Positions 1 to 8,864 of a DNA stretch of 64,000 bases are shown here, piece after piece. Numbering within the stretch: position 1 is the stretch's first letter; each line of letters opens with the position of its first letter. The position numbers were made by a program, and so were the translations under genes. The stretch spans positions 1 to 64,000 of the forward strand of contig JAGHUA010000030.1 in NCBI GenBank assembly GCA_018065085.1, given 5' to 3'. The notes beneath the pieces were generated by a model, which did no database searches, was not told where the DNA came from, and saw only the letters and a program-made list of their open reading frames with translations. The DNA is from Candidatus Liminaster caballi (GTDB lineage Bacteria > Bacteroidota > Bacteroidia > Bacteroidales > UBA3663).

Positions 1-198
1 CGTTTGGACTTCCAAGTTCTTCGGAAGTGCTGGCGAAACTTTCGTTTTGACTTTCCAGCTTTCTGGAAATGCTGGGAACAATGTTCTGGGGATTTCCCAA
101 CGCTTAGTAAATGCCGAGAACAAAGTGCTGGCGCCTTCCAAGGTTTTAGGAAATCCTCAGAACCGATTTTTTAGTCTTCCGAAGTCTTAAAAAAAGGT
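1..198. repeat. Degenerate 42-bp hairpin tandem repeat (array 1)
   Basis: Units start near 8, 50, 92, 134 and 175 with spacings of 42, 42, 42 and 41 bp. Each unit opens with a short imperfect palindrome (for example TTTCCAG-cttt-CTGGAAA at 52-69) and continues with a linker such as GGCGAAACTTTCG (31-43). Stem and linker resemble the conserved array at 28358-28650. The first bases of the window look like the tail of an earlier unit, so the array probably continues to the left. The last units have decayed. No coding function is seen. Confidence 0.75.
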
Positions 199-237
199 TT
201 TGCTTGGTATTTTGCATTTAGTTTACTATTTTTTATG

Positions 238-295
238 CTCGTGAAGTAAATAAAGGTATTGAAGTTCACTTAATTGTCTTCGTTGACTTCACGAG
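238..295. repeat. 10-bp perfect inverted repeat
   Basis: CTCGTGAAGT (238-247) is matched by ACTTCACGAG (286-295) around a 38-base AT-rich spacer. It lies in gene-free sequence. It could be a protein-binding site or a remnant of an element end; no function can be assigned. I see no gene in 199-649. Confidence 0.5.
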
Positions 296-649
296 ATATG
301 TAAAGAGAAAACAGACAGCGACATACCTTCTCCTGTTGAGTTTCTTGGCGACAAATTAGACAACAGGCGACGGCAAGCTCACTGAGTTATTCAAGACAAG
401 CGTATTCATCCGCACAGATAAAAATCTCCTTTATACTTTCTTACACTATGCGAGCCATAAAAAAAGATTATCTAAACTCATTGAGATAGTATACTAGTAT
501 TCTTGTTGTCTGTGGCAATTTTAAGCAAAAATATAAAAAAAGAGAGAAAAACTTGATTAGTTTGTAAAAAAACAGTGCCTAATTAAAAAAAATGATAGAA
601 AAAATATTAGAAAAAATGCTCAAGATATAAATTATTAAAAAAAAGTTAT

Positions 650-1053
650 TACCTTTGCCGCGTTAAATCTTTGCAGAAGCCACCTCGGGTGGGATTTTCA
701 TAATATATGGGAATAGTGAAGATTAGCTGCCTATGTTGTCACATTCGCTTAGAATGCCGCATCATTAGGTAATTTTATGGAAAGACGTTTACTAACGTTT
801 GGTTCTTGGCGTATCAAAAACTTCCACTTTTTCAGTATTATCCAAGAAACAAAGCAGTAGTAGATGTCCAATGGGAAGTATATCCTATCGATAGTATCGT
901 TATCTCGTTCTTATAGATGAGATGGTGGAACTATGGATGATGATAATACTTTGACGTGGACTTCTGCAAACTGCTCGTTTCTGATAATGCGGGCTGTGGA
1001 AGGCCTTTGATACGCGGGACGAGCAAGTACAGCTGCCCGCGTCTTTTCTTTTT
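650..1053 (+). ncRNA. Candidate structured leader or stand-alone RNA
   Basis: A -7-type element TACCTTTG sits at 650-657, without a clear -33 partner. The sequence then runs about 390 bases without a convincing ORF to a strong terminator at 1012-1053. Near the end two mutually exclusive pairings are possible. The terminator stem ACGCGGG/CCCGCGT (1012-1018 with 1036-1042) competes with GCGGGC-TGT (989-997) pairing to ACA...GCCCGC (1029-1040), and TGCTCGT (972-978) can pair with ACGAGCA (1019-1025). That layout suits an attenuated leader for the beta-barrel gene at 1117 or an independent RNA. It does not match the tmRNA or RNase P RNA features I would recognise. A decayed reading frame in 780-920 is an alternative. 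Confidence 0.35.
1012..1053 (+). terminator. Rho-independent terminator
   Basis: The stem ACGCGGG (1012-1018) / CCCGCGT (1036-1042) is followed by CTTTTCTTTTT. It lies 64 bp before the start of the beta-barrel gene, so it either ends an upstream RNA or attenuates that gene. Confidence 0.65.
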
Positions 1054-1116
1054 AAATAATCACCAAGTCTGGGGAAGCTATTGGAATTATTCTAATTATT
1101 CGTTTGTTTGAAAATT

Positions 1117-1773
1117 ATGGCAAAAAAAGTTATTTGTGCACTTGCAATCGCATTATGCGCAGTTATGTCTGCTTTCTCTCAGGACAACGATTTCAAAACG
1201 AACACTGTATTAATCTATGTGGGTCCACAGTTCTCAACAGCAAAGGCTACAGGAGGTATAACCGGCAAGTTCTCTTATTTGGCAGGTCTTCAATATGAGA
1301 GAAACTTCTTAAAAATGTGTGGAGTATATGTTGGCGCAGAATATACATCTAAGGGTACTAACAACTTTACATTCTTAGATGGTCGTCAAGACGATTATTG
1401 TTTAAACTATGTACAGATGAATCTTGGACTCAAATTCGCAAAAGAAATATGGGGTATTGACGGATTTGTAAATGCTGGTCCATATCTGTCATACGGCATT
1501 GGCGGTGAATGTACAGTTAATGGTCATGAAATGGATGAAAGTTCATTTGATGATTTATCTATTAGTAGTGGCATGATATATACTGATGGTGGATGTGGTT
1601 TTAACAAATTTGATGCTGGCATTAATGTGGCAGTTGGTGCGGAATATAGAGGATTCCGCCTGATGTTTGGATACCAGCAAGGCCTTATGAATATTGCAGA
1701 TGATAATCTTATTTCTAATGGCTATAAGAATTATGGATTCTATGCAAAAGTAGGTTACGGATTTAGTTTCTAA
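1117..1773 (+). CDS. Outer membrane beta-barrel protein, secreted
   Basis: The 218-residue protein has a signal peptide (residues 1 to about 22, basic MAKK then a hydrophobic run ending in SAFSQ). The mature part consists of alternating Tyr/Gly-rich strands and ends in ...YGFSF, the C-terminal aromatic typical of outer membrane barrels. It resembles the small PorT/OMP_b-brl group of Bacteroidetes in size and composition, but I recognise no specific family member. The ATG at 1117 is preferred over an in-frame TTG at 1108 because the signal peptide then begins correctly. The lipoprotein gene at 1843 follows after 69 bp and may be cotranscribed. The region is AT-richer than the operons downstream. 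Confidence 0.75.
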   Translation: MAKKVICALAIALCAVMSAFSQDNDFKTNTVLIYVGPQFSTAKATGGITGKFSYLAGLQYERNFLKMCGVYVGAEYTSKGTNNFTFLDGRQDDYCLNYVQMNLGLKFAKEIWGIDGFVNAGPYLSYGIGGECTVNGHEMDESSFDDLSISSGMIYTDGGCGFNKFDAGINVAVGAEYRGFRLMFGYQQGLMNIADDNLISNGYKNYGFYAKVGYGFSF

Positions 1774-1842
1774 TATAGGTGACTGATAATATTACTTATA
1801 TTTTCCCTCTTTTTAATTATTAACTCTTTATTATTAATTACA

Positions 1843-2229
1843 ATGAAACAAAAACTTTTCAAACTCCTCTTCATGCTTGTTCTCCTTCTTGGAACATCCG
1901 TTGTGACTACCTCGTGCGATGATGATAATGAAACAAGCACTTCACAGGGAATTGGTGATTACTATGTAGAGTTCTCCGTTGATGACAAAGGTACACTTTC
2001 TGCTTCGGAAGCATCTCAGATGGCTGGTGAGCTGAATTCAATCGGTGTCACTATGGACAACTGCACTCGTGAACAGGCAGAGTATTATTTTGATACTCTT
2101 TTGAAATCTTTGGTTGATAATGATGTTTATTCATTTGAGGTAACCTTCAAGGCATCGCTGATGCTTGAAAAGAAGGTTATTAAGAGCAAAAAACTGCAAT
2201 TCTCGCGTAATGGATGCCGTGTTTATTAA
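1843..2229 (+). CDS. Small lipoprotein of unknown function
   Basis: The 128-residue product has a lipoprotein signal peptide ending in VTTSC (lipid-bearing Cys25). The residues after the cysteine, DDDNE, are acidic, which in Bacteroidetes favours export of lipoproteins to the cell surface. The mature part has no domain I recognise; it is short, mixed alpha/beta and ends in a basic stretch. It follows the beta-barrel gene on the same strand and is followed by a good terminator, so the two probably form a small envelope operon. Function unknown. Confidence 0.7.
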   Translation: MKQKLFKLLFMLVLLLGTSVVTTSCDDDNETSTSQGIGDYYVEFSVDDKGTLSASEASQMAGELNSIGVTMDNCTREQAEYYFDTLLKSLVDNDVYSFEVTFKASLMLEKKVIKSKKLQFSRNGCRVY

Positions 2230-2278
2230 ACTTAATGGCATCGGTTAACATTTAGAAATAATCATCATTATTAAATAT

Positions 2279-2328
2279 AGAGTGGGTCTTGTGTCTGTTA
2301 AGTTAGACATTAGACTCACTCTTTTTTT
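2279..2328 (+). terminator. Rho-independent terminator after the lipoprotein gene
   Basis: AGAGTGGGTCT (2279-2289) pairs with AGACTCACTCT (2312-2322) through one G-T pair, followed by seven T. It faces the convergent end of hlyIII at 2352. The minus-strand side lacks a T-run, so it serves the plus strand. Confidence 0.8.
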
Positions 2329-2351
2329 CGTTCGTGAAGTTCGTGTTCGTT

Positions 2352-3002
2352 TTACGAAATTATCATTGCAAGGACTGCGCCCCAGTGGAAGAGGGTGCCG
2401 AGGATGACGTGAATGTGCCACACACCGTGATAATAGGGATGATGAGGGTCGCGATCGTGTACAAAGAAATAGACACCTGTGGTGTAAGCAATGCCTTCGA
2501 GCGCAATGAGGACGATGGCCCAGAAGGTGATGCACTCACGTACGGAAGGGATGATATAAAGGATGGCCCAACCCAAAAGGAGATAGAGCAGGAGAGAGGT
2601 CTTGGCAAAGCGGTCGAAGAGAAAGATCTTGAGAAAGATGCCAGTAAGGGAGAGGAACCATATAATGCCGAATGCCGTCCAGCCAGCCATGAAATGATCG
2701 TCCTCGATAATGCCCATACAGATGGGCGTATAGCTCGACGCAATGAGAACGTAGATGGAACAATGGTCAAGGATGCGGAGATTGCGTTTGCCGTTTGTGC
2801 CGGGACGCCACCAATGATACATGCATGAGACGAGATACATCAGCAGCATGCCCACGGTGAAGAACGTTGTGCCAAAGGCCATCTCCCAGTTGCGCGTATA
2901 GCCGAGCCAAATGATGACCCACGCGATGCATGGGACAAGACACAGACCCACGGTGTGGGTTATCGCGCTGAAGAGTTCGCCTTTGGTTCTAACTGTTTTC
3001 AC
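2352..3002 (-). CDS. Hemolysin III / PAQR family membrane protein
   Basis: The 216-residue protein is almost entirely hydrophobic with about seven membrane segments. It shows the family's N-terminal E-L-F-S-A-I-T-H motif (His16), a SCMYHWW motif near residue 63 and the C-terminal HxxxH pair in WHIHVILGTLFHW. These His residues bind metal in PAQR proteins (hemolysin III, YqfA). The role in bacteria is unclear: membrane homeostasis has been proposed, and the haemolysin name reflects one early report. It starts 12 bp after the thrC stop and is probably the last gene of the threonine operon, with no evident metabolic link to it. Confidence 0.85.
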   Translation of the reverse strand: MKTVRTKGELFSAITHTVGLCLVPCIAWVIIWLGYTRNWEMAFGTTFFTVGMLLMYLVSCMYHWWRPGTNGKRNLRILDHCSIYVLIASSYTPICMGIIEDDHFMAGWTAFGIIWFLSLTGIFLKIFLFDRFAKTSLLLYLLLGWAILYIIPSVRECITFWAIVLIALEGIAYTTGVYFFVHDRDPHHPYYHGVWHIHVILGTLFHWGAVLAMIIS

Positions 3003-3014
3003 TGAGTCGGTTAA

Positions 3015-4385
3015 TTAAAGCGAAGCGAGGAGATGTGCCTTAAAGTCGGCAAACTCCTTGGTCATCGGAAGCGTCTGCTTCTTGCCATTCATGAAACGCT
3101 GGAGGGTCTCAGGTATGGCAACGGTCTGACCGATGACGGCCTCGACGGTGTCCTTAAACTTTGCAGGGTGAGCGGTCTCAAGGAAGATGCCGACCTCGCC
3201 TGGCTGGAGTCCGTCGGCAAGAGCCTGATAACCGCAGGCTCCGTGAGGATCGCACACATATCCGTCGGCGCTGAGGGCAAGACGCATGGCCTCGCGGATC
3301 TGGTCGTCGTTGTATGTGGCACCGCTGATGAGCTGGCAGATAGCCTCGTGAGCGTCCTCTGGCTGGATCTTCTCGGCCTTATGCTGTCCGTCGCCAAAGA
3401 GGTTGACGATACGGGCAAAGTTCGATGGATCGCCGACGTCCATGGCGTTGGCGATAGTAGCCTGTGTGGCACGTGGGTTGTAATGGCTCGATGCCAGATA
3501 CTGGAAGAAGATGTCGTTGGCGTTGTTCGATGCGATGAAACGCTTGACGGGCAGACCCATCATCTTGCCGAACAAGCCCGCACAGATATTGCCGAAGTTG
3601 CCTGATGGCACGCACACCACGACATTGTCAAGAGCAGCATTGCCGTCGCCGAGCATCTTCTTGATCTGGGCGTAGGCATAGAAATAATAGAAAGCCTGAG
3701 GCAGGAAGCGGGCCACGTTGATGCTGTTGGCCGATGTGAGGAAGAACTTCTCGTTCAGTTCCTTGTCCATGAATGCCTCCTTGACCAGTCGCTGGCAGTC
3801 ATCGAACACACCATCGACCTCAAGGGCTGTGATGTTCTGACCCAGGGTAGTGAACTGTTTCTCCTGGATCTCGCTCACCTTGCCCTGTGGATAGAGCACA
3901 GTCACGTCGATGCCGGGAACGCCAAGGAATCCATTGGCAACAGCCGAACCTGTGTCGCCTGATGTGGCAACGAGGACGTGGATGTTGCCCTTCGAACCGG
4001 TATTGCCGTCGGCAGGCTTTGCGAAATATGACAGCAGACGTGCCATGAAGCGGGCACCGACGTCCTTGAAGGCACATGTCGGTCCGTGATAGAGTTCGAG
4101 CGAATAGATCTGAGGATTAACCTTGACCAATGGAATGTCGAACTGAAGGGTGTCATAGACGATGTGTCGCAGATCGTTCTCCGGGATGTCGTCACCAAAG
4201 AATGCCTTGGCAACCTCGAAGGCAATCTCCTGAAGGGTCATGTCCTGGATATGATCGAAGAATGACTGAGGAAGAGGATGGATGCTCTCGGGCATGTAGA
4301 GACCCTTGTCCGGGGCCAGACCTTTGATGACGGCCTCGCTGAGCGATACCTCAGGAGCCTGACGGTTTGTGCTGTAGTATTTCAT
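3015..4385 (-). CDS. thrC: Threonine synthase
   Basis: This PLP enzyme converts O-phosphohomoserine to threonine. The 456-residue product has the N-terminal MKYYSTNRQAPEVSLSEAV segment typical of ThrC, the PLP lysine in PTCAFKD (Lys107), the ATSGDTGSA phosphate/substrate loop and the VPSGNFGN motif. An upstream in-frame extension to 4520 overlaps the preceding gene and looks non-coding; the ATG at 4385 gives the family's usual N terminus. It is the third gene of the thrA-apgM-thrC-hlyIII operon, 64 bp after the apgM-like gene. Confidence 0.95.
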   Translation of the reverse strand: MKYYSTNRQAPEVSLSEAVIKGLAPDKGLYMPESIHPLPQSFFDHIQDMTLQEIAFEVAKAFFGDDIPENDLRHIVYDTLQFDIPLVKVNPQIYSLELYHGPTCAFKDVGARFMARLLSYFAKPADGNTGSKGNIHVLVATSGDTGSAVANGFLGVPGIDVTVLYPQGKVSEIQEKQFTTLGQNITALEVDGVFDDCQRLVKEAFMDKELNEKFFLTSANSINVARFLPQAFYYFYAYAQIKKMLGDGNAALDNVVVCVPSGNFGNICAGLFGKMMGLPVKRFIASNNANDIFFQYLASSHYNPRATQATIANAMDVGDPSNFARIVNLFGDGQHKAEKIQPEDAHEAICQLISGATYNDDQIREAMRLALSADGYVCDPHGACGYQALADGLQPGEVGIFLETAHPAKFKDTVEAVIGQTVAIPETLQRFMNGKKQTLPMTKEFADFKAHLLASL

Positions 4386-4449
4386 ATTGTGACAGTATTT
4401 GTTGCTTGGATGTATGTGTGTAGGATGTTGCGCGACGAGCGTGTCTGGC

Positions 4450-5742
4450 TTAGCCTTGCAGGAAAGCCTTGATAAACTGGTCGCCTTCGAGCAGTCCGAG
4501 TGAGCCGTCAAAGCATGCATTCTCGTCGAATGTCTGAACGTCGTCGGCCTTGAGTGCAGGATGGTTCTGCCAGATGGAGAACGGAACAGGAGTCATCGTG
4601 TGTGTGCGATATTTGATCGGTGTCGGGTGGTCGGGCAGAATGGCCACACGCACGGTTTCATCCCAAGTCGATACCTCATCGAGTATGGTCTTGACACAGC
4701 GTGCATCAAGGCTCTCGATGCATTGCTTTTTCAGCTCGGGTTCTCCGTCATGTCCAGCCTCATCGGTGGCCTCGACGTGAAGGAAGACGAAATCCTTATC
4801 GCGCAGTTCGCGCAGAGCAGCCTCGGTCTTGCCCTCATAGTTGGTGTCCCACAGACCGGTGGCGCCTTCGACCTCAACTTTCTTCAGTCCGCAATACACG
4901 CCGATGCCGAATATGAGATCGACGGCTGAGATGACTGCGCCTGATTTGATCTGATCAGGGAAGAGTTCAAGGAGAGTCTGCATCTGTGGACGATAGCCCA
5001 ATGACCATGGCCATATCATGTTGGCTGGGTCTTTGCCCTCGGCCATGCGCCGCAGGTTGACAGGATGCTTGCTGAGCAGATCATAGCTTGCAACCATGAG
5101 TTCGCGAAGCAGCTTGGACGTCTTGGCTCCGCCGGGAAGGAACACGCATGGCAGTTCGTTCTTCCACGGTTTGCCGATACGGTCGTGTGGCGGTGTGCAG
5201 GTTACGTGCTTGTCGCCTCCGCGAATCTTCAGCAGATGACGGTAGCTCACACCGGTAAACCATCGGATAGCATCCTTTGGCCAGCCTTCAGCCTCAAGTC
5301 GGGCGTTGAACTTTGGTGCAAGTTCCTCGTTGAGGGCTTTGATGAGTTCGTCGGCTTCGGCTGTCGAGATGTTTCCTGCCGAATGGTTCTTGATGACCCA
5401 TGTCTTAATGTCGTCAGGATCGCTGCCTTCGGTGGGCGCAATGCAGATGATGTTGCATCGCATGGCCACCTCATGATCCTCGATATCGACGTGCATGGAG
5501 GCGGCTTCGAGTGAGCCTCGTCCCTCGAACACCTTGTTCACGTCATAGCCGAGAAGTCCGAGGTGCGCAATCTCGCTGCCCGGGTTGTAGCCCTCGGGTA
5601 CGGTCACCAGACGTCCGTTGATACCTTCACGGGCGATGCGGTCGATGTTTGGCTTGACGGCAGCCTGCAGCGGGGTCTTGCCTCCGAAAACCTTGAGAGG
5701 TTCGTCAGCAGCACCGTCGGCCAGTATGATGATATATTTCAT
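4450..5742 (-). CDS. Archaeal-type phosphoglycerate mutase homologue, likely homoserine kinase
   Basis: The 430-residue protein belongs to the alkaline-phosphatase superfamily, cofactor-independent phosphoglycerate mutase of the ApgM type. It shows the metal-binding LADGAADEP start (Asp9), the PGSEIAHLGLLGYD segment with a candidate nucleophile at Ser56, and C-terminal DEAGHDGE and LPDHPTP metal motifs. It sits 12 bp after thrA and 64 bp before thrC, exactly where thrB would be, and no GHMP-type ThrB occurs in the window. In Bacteroidetes this protein has been proposed, and as I recall supported by mutant fitness data, to act as the homoserine kinase. I infer that role here. Glycolytic mutase activity is the alternative. 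Confidence 0.85.
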   Translation of the reverse strand: MKYIIILADGAADEPLKVFGGKTPLQAAVKPNIDRIAREGINGRLVTVPEGYNPGSEIAHLGLLGYDVNKVFEGRGSLEAASMHVDIEDHEVAMRCNIICIAPTEGSDPDDIKTWVIKNHSAGNISTAEADELIKALNEELAPKFNARLEAEGWPKDAIRWFTGVSYRHLLKIRGGDKHVTCTPPHDRIGKPWKNELPCVFLPGGAKTSKLLRELMVASYDLLSKHPVNLRRMAEGKDPANMIWPWSLGYRPQMQTLLELFPDQIKSGAVISAVDLIFGIGVYCGLKKVEVEGATGLWDTNYEGKTEAALRELRDKDFVFLHVEATDEAGHDGEPELKKQCIESLDARCVKTILDEVSTWDETVRVAILPDHPTPIKYRTHTMTPVPFSIWQNHPALKADDVQTFDENACFDGSLGLLEGDQFIKAFLQG

Positions 5743-5754
5743 GTCTTGTATTCT

Positions 5755-8190
5755 TTATCGGATATTGGCAATGCCGATGATGTCGGCAAAGACACCTGCG
5801 GCGGTCACGGCGGCGCCTGCGCCATAGCCCTTGATCTCCATTGGCTGTTCCTTATAGCGGGCGGTGGTGAGCAGGATGACATTGTTCGATCCCTCCAGAC
5901 GATAGAATGGGTGCTGATCGCCCACCTCGCGCAGTTCCACGCGTGCCTTGCCTTCCTCAAGGGTGGCAACGAAGCGGAAACGGTGCTTCTGAGCCTCGGC
6001 CTTCTGGCGCATCTCCTCGAAATGTGCGTCGAGCTGTGGAATCTTCTCCCAGAACTCCTCGACAGGGCCATCGAAGTATTCATCTGGGATGAAGAGGTGC
6101 TTCTCGACGTCTTCCTTGGAAATGCGATAGCCTGCCTCGCGAGAGAGGATGACAATCTTGCGGATGACGTCCGAACCGTTGAGGTCCATGCGAGGATCTG
6201 GTTCGGCAAAACCTGCCTCGCGTGCCATCTGGATAGCCTTGGACATCGGTGTTGACTCAGAGAGCACGTTGAAGATATAGTTGAGCGTGCCAGAGACAAC
6301 TGCCTCGATCTTCAGAATCTCATCGCCCGAGTTGCGGAGGTTGTTGATGGTCGAAATGAGTGGCAGGCCTGCGCCTACGTTGGTCTCGAACAGATACTTC
6401 ACGCCACGCTTACGGGCTGTGCGCTTCAGCTGACGATAGTTCTCATAGTCGCCCGAAGCTGCCACCTTGTTGGCACATACCACAGAGACATTGTGTTCGA
6501 GCAGGGTCTGATAGATGTCGGCAATCTCGCTCGACGCCGTGCAATCGACAAACACCGCATTGAATACATTCATATCGACGATGCGCTGCGAGAGTATCTG
6601 AGGGGAGACTGGCTCCTCGCTTGCCTTGAGCTGCTCTTCCCAGTTGGAGAGGTCAATGCCGTCGCGCTTGAAGATGCAGTGGCGGCTGTTGCTGAGTCCG
6701 ACCACACAGAGCTTGATGTTCTTGTGTTCGAGAAGGTAGTCCTGCTGCTTGCGAATCTGTTCGAGCAGGCTGCGACCCACCAGTCCTACGCCTGTCAGGA
6801 AGATGTTGAGCACGTTATAGTCCCAGAGGAAGAACGAGTCATGGATGACGTTGAGTGCCTTGCGGAGGCTCTCCTTGGTGGTGACGAACGATATGTTGGT
6901 CTCCGAAGCGCCCTGGGCACATGCGATGACATTGATACCGTTGCGGCCAAGGATGCTGAACAGTTTGCCGGCGATGCCCGGAGTCTGCTTCATGCGTTCG
7001 CCAACGATGGCAACTGTGGCGAGGTCATGTTCGGCTGTGATGGTGTTGATCTCACCCATCTCGATCTCCTTGGCAAACTCCTTCTGGAGGATTGCCACAG
7101 CGCGTTCGGCATCACCGTTCTTCACACCGATGGTCGAAGAGTTCTCAGACGAAGCCTGGCTGACCAGGAACACCGAGATGCCGTTGTCGGCAAGGCACGA
7201 GAAGATGCGCTTGTTCACGCCGATTACGCCCACCATGCCAAGGCCTGACACGTTGACAAGGGCGGTGTCGTTGATTGACGAAATACCCTTGATGATCTTG
7301 CCGCTGACGTGTTTAGGGTCGCTGTGGATGAGTGTGCCTGGAGCAGAAGGGTTGAACGTATTCTTGATGACAATCGGGATGTTCTTGTGATAGACAGGGA
7401 AGATTGTCGGAGGATAGATGACCTTGGCGCCGAAGTTGCAGAGCTCCATGGCCTCGACAAACGAGAGTTCGGGAATGACGTACGCGGTGTTGATGACGCG
7501 CGGGTCTGCTGTCATGAAGCCATCGACATCGGTCCATATCTCAAGCAGAGAGGCGTTGAGTGTGGCGGCAACGATGGCAGCGGTATAGTCCGAGCCGCCA
7601 CGTCCGAGGTTGGTGATCTCACCGGTCTTGGCGTCGCTCGAAATGAAACCGCCCATCACCACGATGCCCTTCGGATTGCCCAGGCGCTGCTGCACGAGAG
7701 GATTGGTGGTCTCGAAATCGCAGACGTTCTTGTCGAACACCTTCATCGTCTTGATGATGTCACGGCTATCGACCCATTCTGCGCCATTGATAACCGTGGC
7801 AACGATGCGGCTTGAGATGCGTTCGCCATAGCTGACCACCATGGCAAGAGTCTTGGCCGAGAGCTCGCGGATGAGGAAGATGCCACGATAGATGTTGTGA
7901 AGTTCTTCGAGCATCGTTGTGATGAACATCTTGATGGTGGTGAGGTTCTCACCGTCGAGCAGTCCGCTTACGACGTCGAAATGACGCTGGCGGATGAACT
8001 CGAACTCGTCGAGATATGACTCGTCGCCCGCAGCGGCCTTGTTGGCGGTGGCGATGAGACGGTCAGTGATGCCACCGAGTGCTGATACCACAACGATGAC
8101 GGGTTCCTGACGTTCTTCTACAATCTGTTTTACATTCTTAATGCTGGCGATGGAGCCTACCGAGGTGCCTCCGAACTTCAATACATGCAT
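5755..8190 (-). CDS. thrA: Bifunctional aspartokinase / homoserine dehydrogenase
   Basis: The 811-residue fusion catalyses the first and third steps from aspartate to threonine and methionine. Residues 1 to about 290 are aspartokinase (KFGGTSVG start, GRGGSDYTAA loop). About 300-450 holds the two regulatory ACT domains. From about 460 onward is homoserine dehydrogenase (NAD-binding GVGLVGRSLL, then GTLNYIFN and FAEPDPRMDLNGSDVIRK). Length and order match ThrA of enteric bacteria and Bacteroides. A TAACTTTG element lies just upstream, which would give a leader of only about 20 bases. There is no room for a leader-peptide attenuator, so feedback through the ACT domains is the likely control. 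Confidence 0.95.
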   Translation of the reverse strand: MHVLKFGGTSVGSIASIKNVKQIVEERQEPVIVVVSALGGITDRLIATANKAAAGDESYLDEFEFIRQRHFDVVSGLLDGENLTTIKMFITTMLEELHNIYRGIFLIRELSAKTLAMVVSYGERISSRIVATVINGAEWVDSRDIIKTMKVFDKNVCDFETTNPLVQQRLGNPKGIVVMGGFISSDAKTGEITNLGRGGSDYTAAIVAATLNASLLEIWTDVDGFMTADPRVINTAYVIPELSFVEAMELCNFGAKVIYPPTIFPVYHKNIPIVIKNTFNPSAPGTLIHSDPKHVSGKIIKGISSINDTALVNVSGLGMVGVIGVNKRIFSCLADNGISVFLVSQASSENSSTIGVKNGDAERAVAILQKEFAKEIEMGEINTITAEHDLATVAIVGERMKQTPGIAGKLFSILGRNGINVIACAQGASETNISFVTTKESLRKALNVIHDSFFLWDYNVLNIFLTGVGLVGRSLLEQIRKQQDYLLEHKNIKLCVVGLSNSRHCIFKRDGIDLSNWEEQLKASEEPVSPQILSQRIVDMNVFNAVFVDCTASSEIADIYQTLLEHNVSVVCANKVAASGDYENYRQLKRTARKRGVKYLFETNVGAGLPLISTINNLRNSGDEILKIEAVVSGTLNYIFNVLSESTPMSKAIQMAREAGFAEPDPRMDLNGSDVIRKIVILSREAGYRISKEDVEKHLFIPDEYFDGPVEEFWEKIPQLDAHFEEMRQKAEAQKHRFRFVATLEEGKARVELREVGDQHPFYRLEGSNNVILLTTARYKEQPMEIKGYGAGAAVTAAGVFADIIGIANIR

Positions 8191-8215
8191 GACATTTATA
8201 TATTATATGTGGGCG

Positions 8216-8223
8216 CAAAGTTA
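8216..8223 (-). promoter_or_regulatory. -7 element upstream of thrA
   Basis: TAACTTTG on the minus strand, 26 bp before the thrA ATG, fits the Bacteroidetes TAnnTTTG -7 box. I see no properly spaced TTTG upstream, so the -33 half is weak. Confidence 0.55.
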
Positions 8224-8292
8224 CTAAAAAAAATACAAAAATGATAGTTTTTCCGTCAAATAAAGGGCAGATGAAGCTCTTTTTTCGACAAA

Positions 8293-8326
8293 TTGACTAA
8301 CCGAATGCATAAAATGACTATCTTTG
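8293..8326 (+). promoter_or_regulatory. Promoter of nrdG
   Basis: TTGACT (8293-8298) and TATCTTTG (8319-8326) are separated by 20 bp, a good match to the Bacteroidetes vegetative promoter. The nrdG ATG follows 28 bp later. Confidence 0.7.
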
Positions 8327-8354
8327 CCCACCAAAAATAACTCAAAGGACGAGC

Positions 8355-8864
8355 ATGAAGATACAGTTGATGCAGATAGTGGACGACACGACGGTCGATG
8401 GTCCGGGTTGGCGCACGAGTGTGTATTGCGCCGGTTGCCGCCATGCCTGCCCGGGTTGTCATAATCCTGAGACGTGGCCGTTTTCGGCAGGCGAGGCCGT
8501 GGATGTTGATGCCATCCTTGCTCGCATAGCTGACAATGCCGGCAATAACGTTACCTTCTCGGGCGGCGACCCGATGTATCAGCCGGAAGCCTTTACCGAA
8601 CTGGCGCGTCGCATCTGCGAGGAGCTGCATCGCACGGTGTGGTGCTACACCGGCTTCAGATTTGAGGACGTGCTTGCCGATGAGAAGATGAGCCGTATGC
8701 TGCCATATCTTGAAGTCTTGGTCGATGGTCCGTTTGTCGAATCGGAGAAGAGTCTTGACCTTATGTTCAGAGGCAGCCGTAACCAGCGCTTGGTCGATGT
8801 GCAGCAATCACTCAAAGCCGGACGGGTCGTGGAATTCGAGTGGAATCCCTATCCCGAGTTCTAA
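8355..8864 (+). CDS. nrdG: Anaerobic ribonucleotide reductase activating enzyme
   Basis: This radical SAM protein (169 residues) generates the glycyl radical on NrdD. The iron-sulfur cluster motif CxxxCxxC is Cys28-Cys32-Cys35, and VDGPGWRTSVYCAGC before it is the usual NrdG sequence. The TFSGGDPMYQ segment is the SAM-binding GGE-like motif. NrdD is not adjacent, although the two genes are neighbours in many bacteria; it must lie outside the window. The last 57 bases overlap the 3' end of the convergent pseudouridine synthase gene. Confidence 0.92.
   Translation: MKIQLMQIVDDTTVDGPGWRTSVYCAGCRHACPGCHNPETWPFSAGEAVDVDAILARIADNAGNNVTFSGGDPMYQPEAFTELARRICEELHRTVWCYTGFRFEDVLADEKMSRMLPYLEVLVDGPFVESEKSLDLMFRGSRNQRLVDVQQSLKAGRVVEFEWNPYPEF

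Noticed and set aside
8191-8354. Threonine attenuator before thrA
   Set aside because: The leader would be only about 20 bases, with no Thr/Ile-rich peptide or terminator pair.
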